DNA from: Prinsepia uniflora
Lineage: Eukaryota; Streptophyta; Magnoliopsida; Rosales; Rosaceae
DNA: 64,000 nt
Assembly: GCA_032719365.1 (NCBI GenBank)
Contig: CM064870.1
Span: 22,200,738-22,264,737, forward strand
Reading direction: 5' to 3'
Both the position numbers and the translations under genes were made by a program. Numbering within the stretch: position 1 is the stretch's first letter; each line of letters opens with the position of its first letter. Below are positions 45,212 to 56,330 of this stretch, one piece after another. The notes under the pieces are model-generated. The model had not been told where the DNA came from. It searched no databases and saw nothing but the letters and a program-made list of their open reading frames with translations.

Positions 45212-48200
45212 TGTTAGAACCCACCCCGGTTTCACCCCCGAAATCCGAGGTAAATCTTGCTCCTATCTGACAACCCGAAACATAACCAAAGTAAACTCAC
45301 GATAAACCGCCAAACTACACAGTCAGACGCAGGAGAAATTATAACACATCCCGAAGGCGAGTTTTACAGAGCATAGTTCTGAATACAACAGACAGAAAAC
45401 TGGTAACTATAAACACGCACACGGAAAACTTTACAACACTCCGGGATCCCTTTCGCGACTTCTATGCCTCAGACTCTGCCTCGACGCTGAAACCCCGCTC
45501 TAACTCCACGACCTGGAGGGCAATTTAAAACCAGAAAAGTGTGAGTGGACCATAAATAAGAAAAGAATCTCCGAAAACCATTTCATAATAAAACCAGGGT
45601 TTTAGCCCTCCGTTTTGAAAACACATGCATAACTTAGTTACCAAAAACAGTTATAAATCACGTAAAGATCATCATAAAAAAATTTGCAGAAACCATCACA
45701 AAAGCAGTTATAGAAATCATATCATAAGCATCATAAAACCGTATTACAAAACATAAATATCAAGCCATCATTATCCGATCAAACCTGCTGGATCTACCCG
45801 AGTCTTTAAACTCAATCCAGGCCTCAATAATATCCGAGTCTTTAAACTCCCGAGTCTTTAAACTCAACAGGCCTACGGGGGAAATATCAATATATCCGAG
45901 TCTTTAAACTTAATCCGGATCTTTAAACCCAATCCGGGCCCGTCCCCCGTCAAATCAATATCCGGGTCTTTAAACCCAATAACCAGATCCAGCAAATCCA
46001 ATCCAAAACCATTTAAAAACCATTCTAAAGCCATATCCAAACCTGAATCCGAAATCACTGGTCTGATGCCCTTCCGGCATCCAGAACCGTCATTCCGAAC
46101 CTAAATCCGAAAATCTACTTTTCAACTTTAAAATCAAATCCCGCTTTCCGAAATCCGATTCTAAAACCGAAAACCCTTGATCATCGAAATCATGTTCCAG
46201 AATCCCTTTATAACCATTGAAAATCATTAATCATTTGAAATCCCCAAAACATGGCATTATACTCAGAAATCGACATTTCTCGTAAAACGTGCCAAATATC
46301 GTAATTTCCTCGAAAACCGTGCAGTTATGTAAAACTAACATCACATATTCAACGATTATGAAATCACATGTAAAACCATAAAAAAATTGTAGAAAAACAG
46401 TTATGCATGCTTAAGTTTAGAGAAGGGGTCCACTCACAGTACCAAGCCCTCAATCGCGTCCCGAACGTCTCGTACGTTCCTCAGCTTCCTCGGGATGTCC
46501 CGATCCTGTCAACAACCGCCAAAGTACGTTACTAACAAGTCTACTAAGACTCTCCTAATTTTCCCCAAAAATCCCCGGGTCCTAATCGTAACGAACCGAA
46601 ACCCTAAACATTCACCCTCGCGGAACTACATCGAATCGACGTCCGAACAACCCGAAACCAATTCCATTAGACTCGTCACAACTCCTAGACCAAAAACCAA
46701 GTTGACCGTTTTCCCAACCGCTGCCGTACGCGCCTCCACCCGCCGCCCAAAGTGGCTGCGCGTGGCCCTCACGCGCCAGCTACAGTGCATCGTCTACTTC
46801 AAGCCGACCCGATTCGAAACAGTTCCTGCAAATTGAACCGGCGTGAGCGGTTCTCTGCCGTACCTGCACCAAAACGGCTCCTCTCTTCACCATATTCATC
46901 GTCCAATCCTCAGCAATCCAGTCCCCTCACTCAAACACCTCGACACGGCCTAAAACCTGTCGACGCCAGCTCGAACAGAAACCCGTACTCTTCCCCTGTT
47001 CTCTTCTCCGGCCACCCAGGTCTTCCCCCATCACAGTGGCTACCTTAAACCCTTCCTAGAACCTCATTGAGTCTCACCCAACTCACCAAAACCGTCGACT
47101 CAATCCCAGACTTCACGACTCAACGGTTGAAACAAAACGGAAAAACTGAGAACAGCGGGTACTCTCCGTCATTCTGGACTCCGCCGTGCACTCCTCCTCC
47201 ACGGCTGCACAACCAGAAGACACCTAGGACCCTACTGAATTCCCTAGAACTCACTAGACTCCTCGATTCAACCCCTAAAGCCACGACTTGGCGTCTGAAT
47301 CTAAACGGCAAAACAGAGCAAGTTAATGGGGATGAGGAATTACCTGTCCTCCGGTCGCCGTCGCGAGCTCCGCTGGGGCTATTCGACTCCTCTCACCCCT
47401 CACGACACCACCACGAGTCCAATTGCACCGTACACGGCCACACCACCACCACGATCTCTCAATTCCTTCCTGTTTTTCTCTGATTTTTCCCCCTGGTTTT
47501 CCCGTGGCTCTCAACTCACCCACACACTGATTCCTCACCTCCCAACCTTCTCACTATCTCCTTCTCAATCTCTGATCACTCTTCACTCATCAAGTGACAC
47601 AACACACACACCACCACCGTCCAATTCTCCCAACTCTCTCCCTCTGTTTCTGTCTAGTTCGAAGAACACACATGAACACACACGGGTACCCCAAATAATT
47701 GGGACCGTGTTCCCTAGAACAAACCAGAACCCCTACACGTGTCACCATCCCTTCAGCCTTCTCACAAGTGGCTCAATCTCAGCCCTCCATTTTCCCTCTC
47801 TGTTGCACAAATCCCCATGTGCAAAGACCAAAATACCCCTCATTTTAAGTCAAAATTACCGTTGTGCCACTACCTTTCTAGACCCGTATCTCACACATCG
47901 TAAGTCCGATGAATACGTGCCGCCTGTCATCGAACTCAGGACGACGAGATCTAACTAACCCTCCTAGGTCAACGTGTCAAAACTCGGTCATACGAAGAGT
48001 CAACTTTTCCCCTTATTTTAACCAAATTACGAAAGTGCCCTCAACCTTCCGAACATCATAACTTCCTCCTCGGATGTCGGAATCGGGCGTGCCACCTGTC
48101 TACGAATTCGTGACGTCCTAAACTATGTCCCGGTCATCGGTCAAAACCTAATTGACCGCTCGAACTAAAAGTCAACTTTTTGCCTGAACTAGGGGCAAAA

Positions 48201-48309
48201 TCGTCATTCTACACTAACGACCTTATCGTAACCTACTAACCCCCGATTAATCTCACTAATCTGATCTTAATCACCGTTTTAACCCTAATTCCCGGGACGG
48301 GTCGTTACA
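45212..48309 (-). mobile_element. Solo LTR in the Harbinger remnant
   Basis: 3,098 bp with plus-strand ends TGTTAGAACCCACCCC and ACGGGTCGTTACA, flanked by near-identical duplications ataca (45,207-45,211) and ttaca (48,310-48,314). Minus orientation. The hairpin domain is 45,541-46,437, closed by GTGAGTGGACC and GGTCCACTCAC. Inside, an array of GAGTctttaaACTC and GGGTctttaaACCC hairpins runs 45,800-45,980. Acceptor-like GCCCTCCAG|GTCGTG (about 45,521) and donor-like GGACAG|GTAATT (about 47,343) lie on the minus strand. Long plus-strand open frames at 46,495-47,958 have no domain and are not called. The LTR fragment at 56,331-58,934 is the same family, in plus orientation. Confidence 0.88.
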
Positions 48310-48599
48310 TTACACTTGCACCCCTAAGGTGAGTCCTGTGTTTGAATCCTTCTTCCTCAGTTAGTCAGTGTTGCTTTTCTTCTATTGTCTATTATGATTT
48401 TGGTTGGTATTTCATTTCCACCATCTGAAGCTCATATGGGCTTCAACTTTAAGATTTTCTTTCGAGAAAATTTTCAATTATATAGTTTATTGATATTTCA
48501 AGAAATTCAGAATGGTATAGTTTGTTGGCATTTCTTGTTTTGTTTTATATTTGGCTAGATGTATTTCTTTTATTGTGTATGTAGTTATGTAGTTACAAC

Positions 48600-49330
48600 A
48601 ACGACAATAGTGATGATATATTTTTGTTTTAGGCTTGATATGTAGTTATGACCAACTCATTATACTACTAGGTTTGATATGTAGTTATGACCGACTCATT
48701 AGGAAAAAAATGTGAGCACAATTCAGCTTGGTTGGGGGAAAATAGTAATGAAATGAAAGAAATGAAAGAGGACTAGAGCAGCAATTAAATCAGTAGAGCT
48801 ATTGAAGTTGGGGAGCTCTTTTTCCTTTTCCAAATTTTTCCCTTCTTGGGTTTTCATGATTGAGGTTTTAATGAAGTCCCGTTTTATGTCTCTAAACCCC
48901 TAGAAATTTTGTGTATTGCTACCTTTATCCAATGAAAGTTCCCTTTGATAAAAAACAGTAATGAAAGGGCATGTGTGGTGCCACGAGATGACTCTTCAAA
49001 GACTTCCACCCATGCATCCCTAGACTTGATCACCTCTTCGAACAAGCTAAGTAGTCCTAATTCCCGAACCCTAATATTGAACCAAGTAAGAAGACAAAAA
49101 CTTAACAAGAACTATGAAGAACATGAAGAGAAATATGAGAGAAATAATGTGCATAGCTCTCTAGAATAATTTACAATCCTGAGATTAATGTTTGGCTAAA
49201 ATGATGCCTCCCTCTTATATATATACAATTCCTAGTTATACTAACCCCTGAGATTAGTGTTTTGTTGTAGTTTGAACTTAGGATCTTGGGATGTGTTTGT
49301 GTTTATTTTTTTGTGTTTCTTTAATGAACA
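48600..49330. other. Unassigned stretch in the Harbinger remnant with short direct repeats
   Basis: Two copies of a word like TTGATATGTAGTTATGACC followed by AACTCATTA/GACTCATTA lie at about 48,635-48,665 and 48,673-48,703. CTGAGATTAATGTTT (49,182) and CTGAGATTAGTGTTT (49,249) repeat about 67 bp apart. No gene is recognised. Confidence 0.5.
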
Positions 49331-49331
49331 G

Positions 49332-49830
49332 ATGGACTCTAGTGATAGTTTTACATATTCTCGTCAATGGGCATATACACGCCAATGGTCTACTTTTGAC
49401 AGAAGATATCCCATCACCTCATGATGGTTTTATATCTTCTCAAATTCCCTCCCAAAATTTTCATCTCTTCTCAAATTCCTTCCCAAAATGACCAGACTTT
49501 TTTTCAAATTCCCTCCCCAAATGAAGACATTATCCATAAAAAAATTTAGATAAAAAAACTTCTCAGTTGAAGAAGACAAGCTTCTGATATCTGCATGGTT
49601 GAATGTTAGCTTAGATCCAGTAACTGGAAATGGGCAGAAAAGCTTAGCATATTGGGCAAGAATTTGTGAGTACTTTCAGAATGAGAAGTCTTTGGAATCT
49701 GAACGAAATTCGATTTCTTTAATGAATCGTTGGTAAACTATTCAATAAAAAATTAATAGGTTTTGTGGGTTTTTTGAACAAATCGTACAAATTGAATTAA
49801 AGTGGTATCAATTTGCAAGAACAAGTATCA
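49332..49830 (+). pseudogene. Harbinger ORF1-like Myb/SANT-type DNA-binding protein, broken
   Basis: The ATG at 49,332 opens a frame rich in Ser/Gln/Tyr (SFTYSRQWAYTRQW) that stops at about 49,422. Another frame then gives SSQIPSQNFHLFSNSFP. At 49,557 the diagnostic segment KNFSVEEDKLLISAWLN is followed by DPVTGNGQKSLAYWARICEY and SISLMNRW, then stops. This is the trihelix/Myb-like domain of plant Harbinger ORF1 proteins, often annotated in databases as glutathione S-transferase T3-like. It would bind the termini and assist the transposase. Two frameshifts and several stops inactivate it. Confidence 0.72.
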
Positions 49831-49867
49831 TACTTTGTTAATTATTTGGTATTTATATGTGAGTTGA

Positions 49868-52376
49868 TGACAGGACCCGTCCCGATCCCCCTGGGACCAC
49901 TAGGGGACGTGCCCTGCTCCCGTTTGATACGTGACCCCAGAATACCAAACTTACCATTAATCAATTCAACATTAATAAATCACGATAAATAAGTTCATAC
50001 ATAAATCTTAAGGGTTCAACAAAGTCAAACAAGGGATAGCTCGAAATACAATAACGAGCATGACATCTAGGTTTACATACGATGCCAACCTACCCAAAAG
50101 GGTGTACAGATGCGCAACGTCTAGTCTATGCCTCAGACTCCGGGTCCTCGTTTTCGTCAGTAGCACGACCTGTTGGGTCAAGAAAACAATAAAGAGTGAG
50201 TAGGCCGAAAATAAATAATATTCCCAAAATCAATTTAATAATATAATAATCATAAGGTTTTACCCCTCCGGTTTCAAACTTGCATGCATTGAGTCAAAAC
50301 GTAGGTAATCGTAATAGTATCATGAAATCATATAATCATATATAACAGAATATGGAAAACAATCATAATAATAGTGCATTGTAAAACCAAACCCCCGACA
50401 TCCCTGATGCCTATCAATGTCAGGGTCCTAAGGCTACACGTGCCACTCGGAGTCTCAATCCCAAGTCTCCCTAAGGTCCACCCAGGCCAATGACCCACAA
50501 ATCAACGACCTTCCCTGGGGTATCATCCATAATCGCATCCTGAGCTGACCCTCGGATCAACCCCTCTCAGGCAGTGCTAGTGACTACTCCAAGATATTAC
50601 GAGACGTCTGGAGGAGACAGCAATCATAAGGTAGGTATACACAGTGCAATAGTATTAAGTTCCACAGAAATCCCTGGTTAACTTTGAAAACAGAATCACA
50701 TATATATCCAGACGGGTCTCATGCCCAAAACATCATAATACGTATAAGCATCATCATATAGTACTAAGAATCATTCAATCTCAATTGTAAAGTAAAACAG
50801 TGAAAATAGTTATGCATGCAATCATTTCTAAATCAAAAGCCCACTCACACACGGTCATCGCTGCTAAACCGAACGTATAACCTGTCCTGATGCTATTGTA
50901 CATTCCCTGTCATATCCAAAATGTATGTTAAGGTCACTTTAGGTCCCTATAAACTCAAACATGAAACCCTAGAACAGAACCGACCCGGGAAAGCCATCCG
51001 AACACGCTTCTTGAGGCATTAAACCCAATTTTGACCAACTTAACGATCTCTGATCGACACGAAACCACCACGATTGGATTCGTATCGTCGAAACGTTGAA
51101 AATAGTGCCAATCCCACCTCAAGATTTGCTCGCACTTGCCCCAACGCGCCAGGTCAACGCGTGGTCAACGCTGCTACAGTGCTGACGTTAGCATGCCGTC
51201 ACTGCTGATATCATCACTGACGTCACCTATCAGCTATCAGACTGACATGTTAGAGATGACATCATCAGCTAACGTCACTACTAATGTCATGTCTGACAAG
51301 TGTCAAATTGACATATCAGACTGCCATGTCAGAGATAACGTCATCAACTGACGTCATCATTCCTGACCTTCAGCCGGGTCAACCCGGATCTCTATAACCA
51401 GGTCACCGCGACTAGTGACTTGACCCGTCTGTTTCTCCCTCATTTTTCACCATTTTCGACACGGTTTTTTCCTAATTGCTTGTATATGTCTAGCCTAGGG
51501 TTCTATGGATCCAAAAACCATTAAAAAGCTCGATATTTTTACCTGTAACTCAAAACCCGCAGCCCAGTTTTTTCAGCCATCCCCTAGTATACTCAGTCCA
51601 CCGTTTGCCTCGAAACCAGGCCCACTGTACTCGCCTCAACTCCTAGGTCATGTTGGGATCCTCCAAGTTAATTTCTAAACTTGAAAACACAAAAATCTAT
51701 TTTGAGGGTAATCAGGTTTTTCGGTTTCCGACCTACCTCCGCCGTCGACGATAGTGAACTCCTCCCTGTCGTCTTCTTTGGCCTCCCAGCCTCCTTCCAC
51801 GTCTAGCCTCTCAATGTCCAAGGCCAGGTTGGTTTGTTGCGAGTGTTTGGGCTTTGGTGAAGGTTTATTCTTCACGGGTTTAGGGAAAGGAATGATAGAT
51901 GAAGGTGAATTGATGATGGAGATGAAAGGTAAGGATGAGAGGAGAATGCTGGAGAGAAAAAATGATGAACGGTGAGGGAGTGAGTGAAGTGTGAATGGTG
52001 AGGGATTTTTAAAATAGAAAAAGTGACCAATGGGACATAGATCCACTTTTTGGAGAATTTGGGCAATGGGATGAGTGACACTTATCACTCATTCAAGGGT
52101 TCATAATCATTCAACCAATCATCAGATTTTAATATTATTTTATTCAAATACCAGGACGTAAGTTTAACCGATTTCGATCCTGTGACCATAACTTTCCTGT
52201 GGAACGTTTGTTTTCGACGTGCCTCTTATCTACGGACTCGTGACGTCCCGATCTACGTCACGGTCATTGGTCAAAGTCCTAAAAGTCTCCCGGGTCAAAA
52301 GTCAACTTTTTCCCTCCTAGGGGCAATATGGTCATTATACATTAAAATATTATTTATAAAAGTTCAAGTCGTTACA
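49868..52376 (-). repeat. 3' LTR of the Del/Tekay element
   Basis: 2,509 bp, plus-strand ends TGACAGGACCCGTCCCG and AAGTCGTTACA. Immediately inside it the minus strand reads TTTGTAAGGAGGGTAGG, the polypurine tract (52,378-52,395). The hairpin domain is 50,196-50,849 (arms GTGAGTAGGCC and GCCCACTCAC). Minus-strand donor-like GGAG|GTAGGT lies at 51,736 and acceptor-like CCCAACAG|GTCG at 50,170. It matches the right LTR at 59,461-61,079 and 62,214-62,640. Confidence 0.87.
51171..51362. promoter_or_regulatory. Cluster of TGACGTCA-type palindromes in the LTR
   Basis: Within about 190 bp there are repeated TGACGTCA, TGACGTTA, TGACATCA, TGACATGT and related words, many of them palindromic and some paired. 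TGACG is the core recognised by TGA-type bZIP factors. The right LTR has the same cluster at about 60,772-60,940. Whether it acts as an enhancer or is another hairpin array is open. Confidence 0.6.
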
Positions 52377-52440
52377 ACCTACCCTCCTTACAAAAATTTC
52401 GGCCTCAAAATTTAGTCAAATAGATATGGATACTGCTCCC

Positions 52441-53593
52441 TCATCTGGTCCTCCAGTTCCCACATAGAGGAACCGGTTCCCACGTCGCTTCCTCTACGTC
52501 ATGATTCCTCCACAACACTTTTACCAACGGAATCTTCTTGTTCCTCAGTACCTTATCCTTCCGTTCCAAAATCTGCATTCGTTGTTCATCAAAACTCATA
52601 TCAGTCCTCATTTCTAATGGTTGTTCCGGCAAAGCATGTGATCCATCACGTGGATACTTGCGTAGCATAGACACATGGAATATGTCGTGTACTTTAGAAA
52701 GTTCTGGAGGTAACGCCAACCGATATGCAATTGAACCAATCCTCTCTTTAATCTCGTACGGTCCAATGTAGCGGAGACTCAATTTTCCACGTCGACCAAA
52801 ATGAATGATTCCTTTCCACAGATATAACTTCAGGAATACAAAATCTCCGACTGCGAACTCCAAGTCCCAAATCTGTCGATATGCATAGCTTTTCTGGTGA
52901 TCATGTGCCTCCTTCAATCTCTCCTTGATAACTCGGATTATCTCTTGGGTTATATCCATCAAATCCAGCCCTTCTGCCAACCATACAGTGCCTCGTAAGG
53001 TGCCATTCCGATACTTGATTGATAGCTGTTGTTATACGCAAATTCCATCAATGACAAATGGGTATCCCACGAATCTTGAAACTGTAGCACACATGCCCTT
53101 ATCATGTCCTCCAGTATCTGTATAGTCCTCTCGGACTGTCCATAAAATCTGTGGGTGAAAAGCTGTACTGAAGTGTAAGTTCGTACCCAAGGCATTCTTT
53201 AGACTCTGCCAGAACATGGAAGTAAAGCGTGGATCCCGATCAGAAACTATCGACTCTGGCATACCATGTAGTCAAATGATCATGTCTATGAATAGTTGAG
53301 CCAACCGATTTGGCTTGTACGTCTCACGTACCGGTAGGAAATGTGTCGACTTCGTTAATCTGTCCACTATTACCCAGACTCCATCAAAGCCGCTTCGCGT
53401 CCTCAGTAACTTAAATAAAAAAGTCCATAGTGATGTGGTCCCACTTCCATTTAGGGATCAAAAGTGGTTGCATGGCTCCGTATGGTCTCTGCCGCTCCAC
53501 CTTAACTTACTGACAGGTCAGGCATCTGCTGAAAAATTTTGATATATCCTTCTTCATACCTGCCCACCAATAGTGGTCCCAAAGGGTACGGTA
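52441..53593 (-). pseudogene. Chromovirus integrase with C-terminal chromodomain
   Basis: 52,441-52,980 (minus) gives the integrase C-terminal part (YRQIWDLEFAVGDFVFLKL, KLSLRYIGPYEI, VHDIFHVSMLRKY) and the chromodomain. 52,959-53,262 gives the core (SIVSDRDPRFTSMFW, then QSERTIQILEDMIRACVL and APYEALYGW) in two frames, with a frameshift near 53,150. 53,263-53,590 is readable only in pieces, with many stops. Chromodomains steer integration toward particular chromatin. This copy is dead. Confidence 0.85.
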
Positions 53594-53754
53594 TGTAAAA
53601 CCCATGTCCTAGTGGGAACGGTGAACAATCCCACATTCCTGCGAGGGGGAATGGTCTGGGAGAGGTTGGTGGTGTGCCTTAAAGGTGTAGGCACACACCT
53701 ATCTAGCACTAGGCCTTTTGTGAGCTCAAGTGGCTTTGGGGGGGATTGGAACCC

Positions 53755-53826
53755 GAAAGTTAAGCGAGTTGAGGCTGGTGCAATTCCATGATGGGTAACC
53801 CCCTGGAAAGTTGCACCATGAGCTCC
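53755..53826 (+). other. 5S-rRNA-derived promoter segment in Cassandra LTR1
   Basis: AAGTTAAGCGAGTTGAGGC, then ATGATGGGTAACC, match the internal control region of plant 5S rRNA (A box AGTTAAGCG and C box GATGGGTGACC) with changes, here GTAACC in place of GTGACC. In Cassandra this can recruit RNA polymerase III factors. It is not a 5S gene, as the flanks do not match. Confidence 0.8.
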
Positions 53827-53975
53827 CGAAAACAAAACCGTGAGGGTGAGGCCCAAAGCAGACAATATGGTGCTAGATGAGTCGGGTCCTGACCGAGGAG
53901 GGTCGGGTAATGACAGAATGGTATCAGAGCCAGACCTCGACCCAGAAGTGTGCCAGCGAGGACGCTGGGCCCTAA

Positions 53976-54006
<31 letters not shown>

Positions 54007-54170
54007 GATTGTAAGACCCGTGTCTTGGAGGGAACGGTGAACAATCCCACATTCCTGCAGGGGGAATGGTTTGGGAAAGGTTGGTGGTGTGCCTTAAAGG
54101 TGTAGGCACACACCTATCTAGCACTAGGCCTTTTGGGAGCTCAAGTGGCTTTGGGGGGGATTGGAACCCC

Positions 54171-54241
54171 AAAGTTAAGCGAGTTGAGGCTGGTACAATT
54201 CCATGATGGGTGACCCTTTGGGAAGTTGCACCATGAGCTCC
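54171..54241 (+). other. 5S-rRNA-derived promoter segment in Cassandra LTR2
   Basis: The same segment as in LTR1 with the better C box ATGATGGGTGACC and GGGAAGTTGC following. It confirms that the 5S-like sequence is part of the LTR and not a chance match. Confidence 0.82.
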
Positions 54242-54330
54242 CGAAAACAAAACAGTGAGGGCGAGGCCCAAAGCGGAAAATATGGTGCTAGATAAGTCAG
54301 GTCCTGACCGATGAGGGTCGGGTCGTTACA

Positions 54331-56046
54331 CGGTACATCTTTGTTCCTCCCGGATGCATTGCATATGCCGAACTATGGGCCTCTTCAAGAATCTCCGTCC
54401 GTAACTCTACCACTACAGGTACACATATAAGACCTAGTTTTACCAGGGCTTCATCGCCTCGGATAAAGAAGTCCTGATTCTCGCCCGCTTCAACTTCTAT
54501 TGTGTAAACACATAGCGTAGGATCCTGAAATTGAGCTCATGAAAACTGGCTAATAAAGCACCCCGATCATCCATCCCTAGCATGACTCCAGTCTTACGGA
54601 GTTCCACAAGAAAGGGAAGATATACCATTCTCAGGTGAGCAATCGATCTTGCTGACTTTCTACTGAGTGCATCTGCCACGACATTCGCCTTTCCCAGATG
54701 ATACTCGATCGTATAGTCGTAGTCCTTGATCAATTCTAGCCACCGTCGTTGCCTTATACTCAATTCCCTCTAGGTAAAGAAATGTTTCAGACTTTGGTGG
54801 TCGGTGAAAATTCTACACGTTTCTCCGAACAGAGTGTCTCCAAATTTTCAAAGCTTGAACCACCGCCGCTAATTCCAAATCATGTGTGGGAAAGTTTAAT
54901 TTATGTGGTTTAAGCTGTCTCGAGGCGTATGCCATAACTCTGCCATTATGCAAAAATACGCAACCCAGTCCTTGTAATGATGCGTCACTGTAGACTTCAA
55001 ATTCCCCGCTGTTATTTGGAAGTGCAATGACAGGTGCAGTGGTCAATCGATGTTTCAGCTCCTGAAAGCTCTAGTCGCACCGTTCATCCCAAACAAACTT
55101 TACTCCATTCTGGGTCAATCGAGTCAAAGGGGCTGCAATACTGGAGAAACCCTCTACGAATCTCTGATAGTAGCTTGCCAAACCCACGAAACTCCGTACC
55201 TCGGTTACTGTCGTCGGTCGAGCCCAATTAGTCACAGCTTCGGTCTTCTGGAGGTCCACACTAATTCCTTCAACTGAAATGACATGTCCCAGAAAACCAA
55301 TGTTGTTCAACCAAAACTGACACTTACTCAGCTTGGCGTACAACTGTTTCTACCTCAGCTTCCCCAATACCAACCGTAGGTACTTGTCATGTGCTCTAGC
55401 ACTCCTGGAATACACTATGATATCATCAATGAACACGATCACGAACTTGTCCATATACGATCGGAAAACTCTGTTCATCAAATCCATGAATGCAGCCGGT
55501 GCATTCATCAACACAAACGACATCTCCAAAAACTCATAATGTCCTTATCTAGTTCGAAATGTAGTCTTCAGAACATCATTATCAGCGATCCTCAGCTGAT
55601 GATAACCCGATCATAGATCAATCTTGGAGAAATACCGTGCTCCCCGTAGTTGGTCAAATAAGTCATCAATTCTGGGCAAGGGGTACTGGTTCCTTATCGT
55701 TGCTTTGTTGAGCTGTCTGTAATCTACGCATAATCGGAGACTTCCCTCCTTCTTCTTCACGAATAGCACTGGTGATCCCCACGGTGACATGCTCAGTTGG
55801 ATGAATCCCAGATCCACCAACTCCTGTAATTGAGGCGTAAGTTCTCGCAACTCCGCTGGTGCCATCCGGTATGGCGCCTGTGATATAGGTCGAGTACCGG
55901 GGAGACGTTCAATCGTGAACTCAATCTCTCGATGTGGTAGTAAACCAGGAAAATCTTCTGGGAACACATTCGGGAACTCTCGTACCATCGAGATATACTC
56001 GGCTTTCGGAGTATCACCCCGTGACTCCACAACATGTGCTAGATAA
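54331..56046 (-). pseudogene. Chromovirus reverse transcriptase and RNase H
   Basis: From 56,030 downward on the minus strand: the RT N-terminus (FPNVFPEDFPGLLPHREIEF, APYRMAPAELREL, LRLCVDYRQLNKATI) to RYFSKIDL. The RT catalytic segment with FIDDIIVYS lies at 55,344-55,620, with stops. 55,071-55,343 is the RT C-terminal part (FLGHVISVEGI, FVGLASYYQRFVEG). 54,813-55,046 is RNase H (EVYSDASLQGLGCVF, MAYASRQLKPHKLNFPTHDLE). 54,497-54,763 is its end (YHLGKANVVADALSRKS). Several frame changes separate the parts. Motif order and spacing are those of Del/Tekay polymerases. Confidence 0.88.
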
Positions 56047-56330
56047 CCCTGGAAACCCTTCCGTAGCAGTTTGGTAGCGGCAAATGAGGAAATTACTTAA
56101 GGTAGCGAACCGTCACACTCTCCCTAAAAAGTAACCTCCGGCAAACCCGGACTCTGTAGGATTACCGGCTTACTACAACAGTTGATGAGTGAACCGTGCT
56201 CCGATAACCAATCCATCCCCAAAATGACGTCAAAATCATGTATGTTCATAATAATCAGATCAGCTGGTAAATCTACATCCCCCACTCTCACTGGACATCT
56301 AAGTAATACTTGTTCACTACTTGACCGATG
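56047..56330 (-). pseudogene. Chromovirus protease end, cut by an LTR fragment
   Basis: Minus strand: LLRCPVRVGDVDLPADLI, then DFDVILGMDWLSEHGSLIN, the conserved C-terminal part of plant chromovirus protease. The active-site part and the zinc knuckle expected further right are missing, replaced by the LTR fragment starting at about 56,331. Stops occur near 56,100. Confidence 0.78.

Larger units (their letters stand above)
44220..49867 (+). mobile_element. PIF/Harbinger-type transposon remnant, split by LTR insertions
   Basis: The left end GAGCATCCACACCAGACTCACC at 44,220 is preceded by TTA (44,217-44,219), the target duplication used by PIF/Harbinger elements. GAGCATC-type termini are common in this superfamily. 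The interior is CT-rich at 44,390-44,425. A solo LTR (45,212-48,309) then interrupts it, and a Myb/SANT-like ORF follows at 49,332-49,830. The Del/Tekay element at 49,868 breaks it next. The transposase ORF and the right terminus are not in view, so this is a partial call. Confidence 0.6.
53594..54330 (+). mobile_element. Cassandra-type TRIM
   Basis: 737 bp with perfect duplications cggta (53,589-53,593 and 54,331-54,335). LTR1 53,594-53,915 and LTR2 54,010-54,330 (322 and 321 bp) start TGTAA and end ACA. Between them are only 94 bp: a primer-binding site TGGTATCAGAGCCAGACC (53,919-53,936, initiator tRNA-Met), a short linker, and the polypurine tract as a run of 29 G (53,976-54,004). Both LTRs carry 5S-rRNA-like sequence, the hallmark of Cassandra (separate features). 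There is no coding capacity; such elements are mobilised in trans. It lies antisense to the chromovirus pol it interrupts, between integrase and RNase H. Confidence 0.93.

Noticed and set aside
46495..47958. Plus-strand open frames of 98-210 codons
   Set aside because: They lie within the solo LTR 45,212-48,309, antisense to it, rich in Pro/Thr/Ser from CT-rich DNA, with no domain.
53755..54241. Possible 5S rRNA genes
   Set aside because: Only the internal promoter part matches, it occurs once in each LTR of a TRIM, and the 5S ends are absent. This is the Cassandra hallmark, not an rRNA gene.
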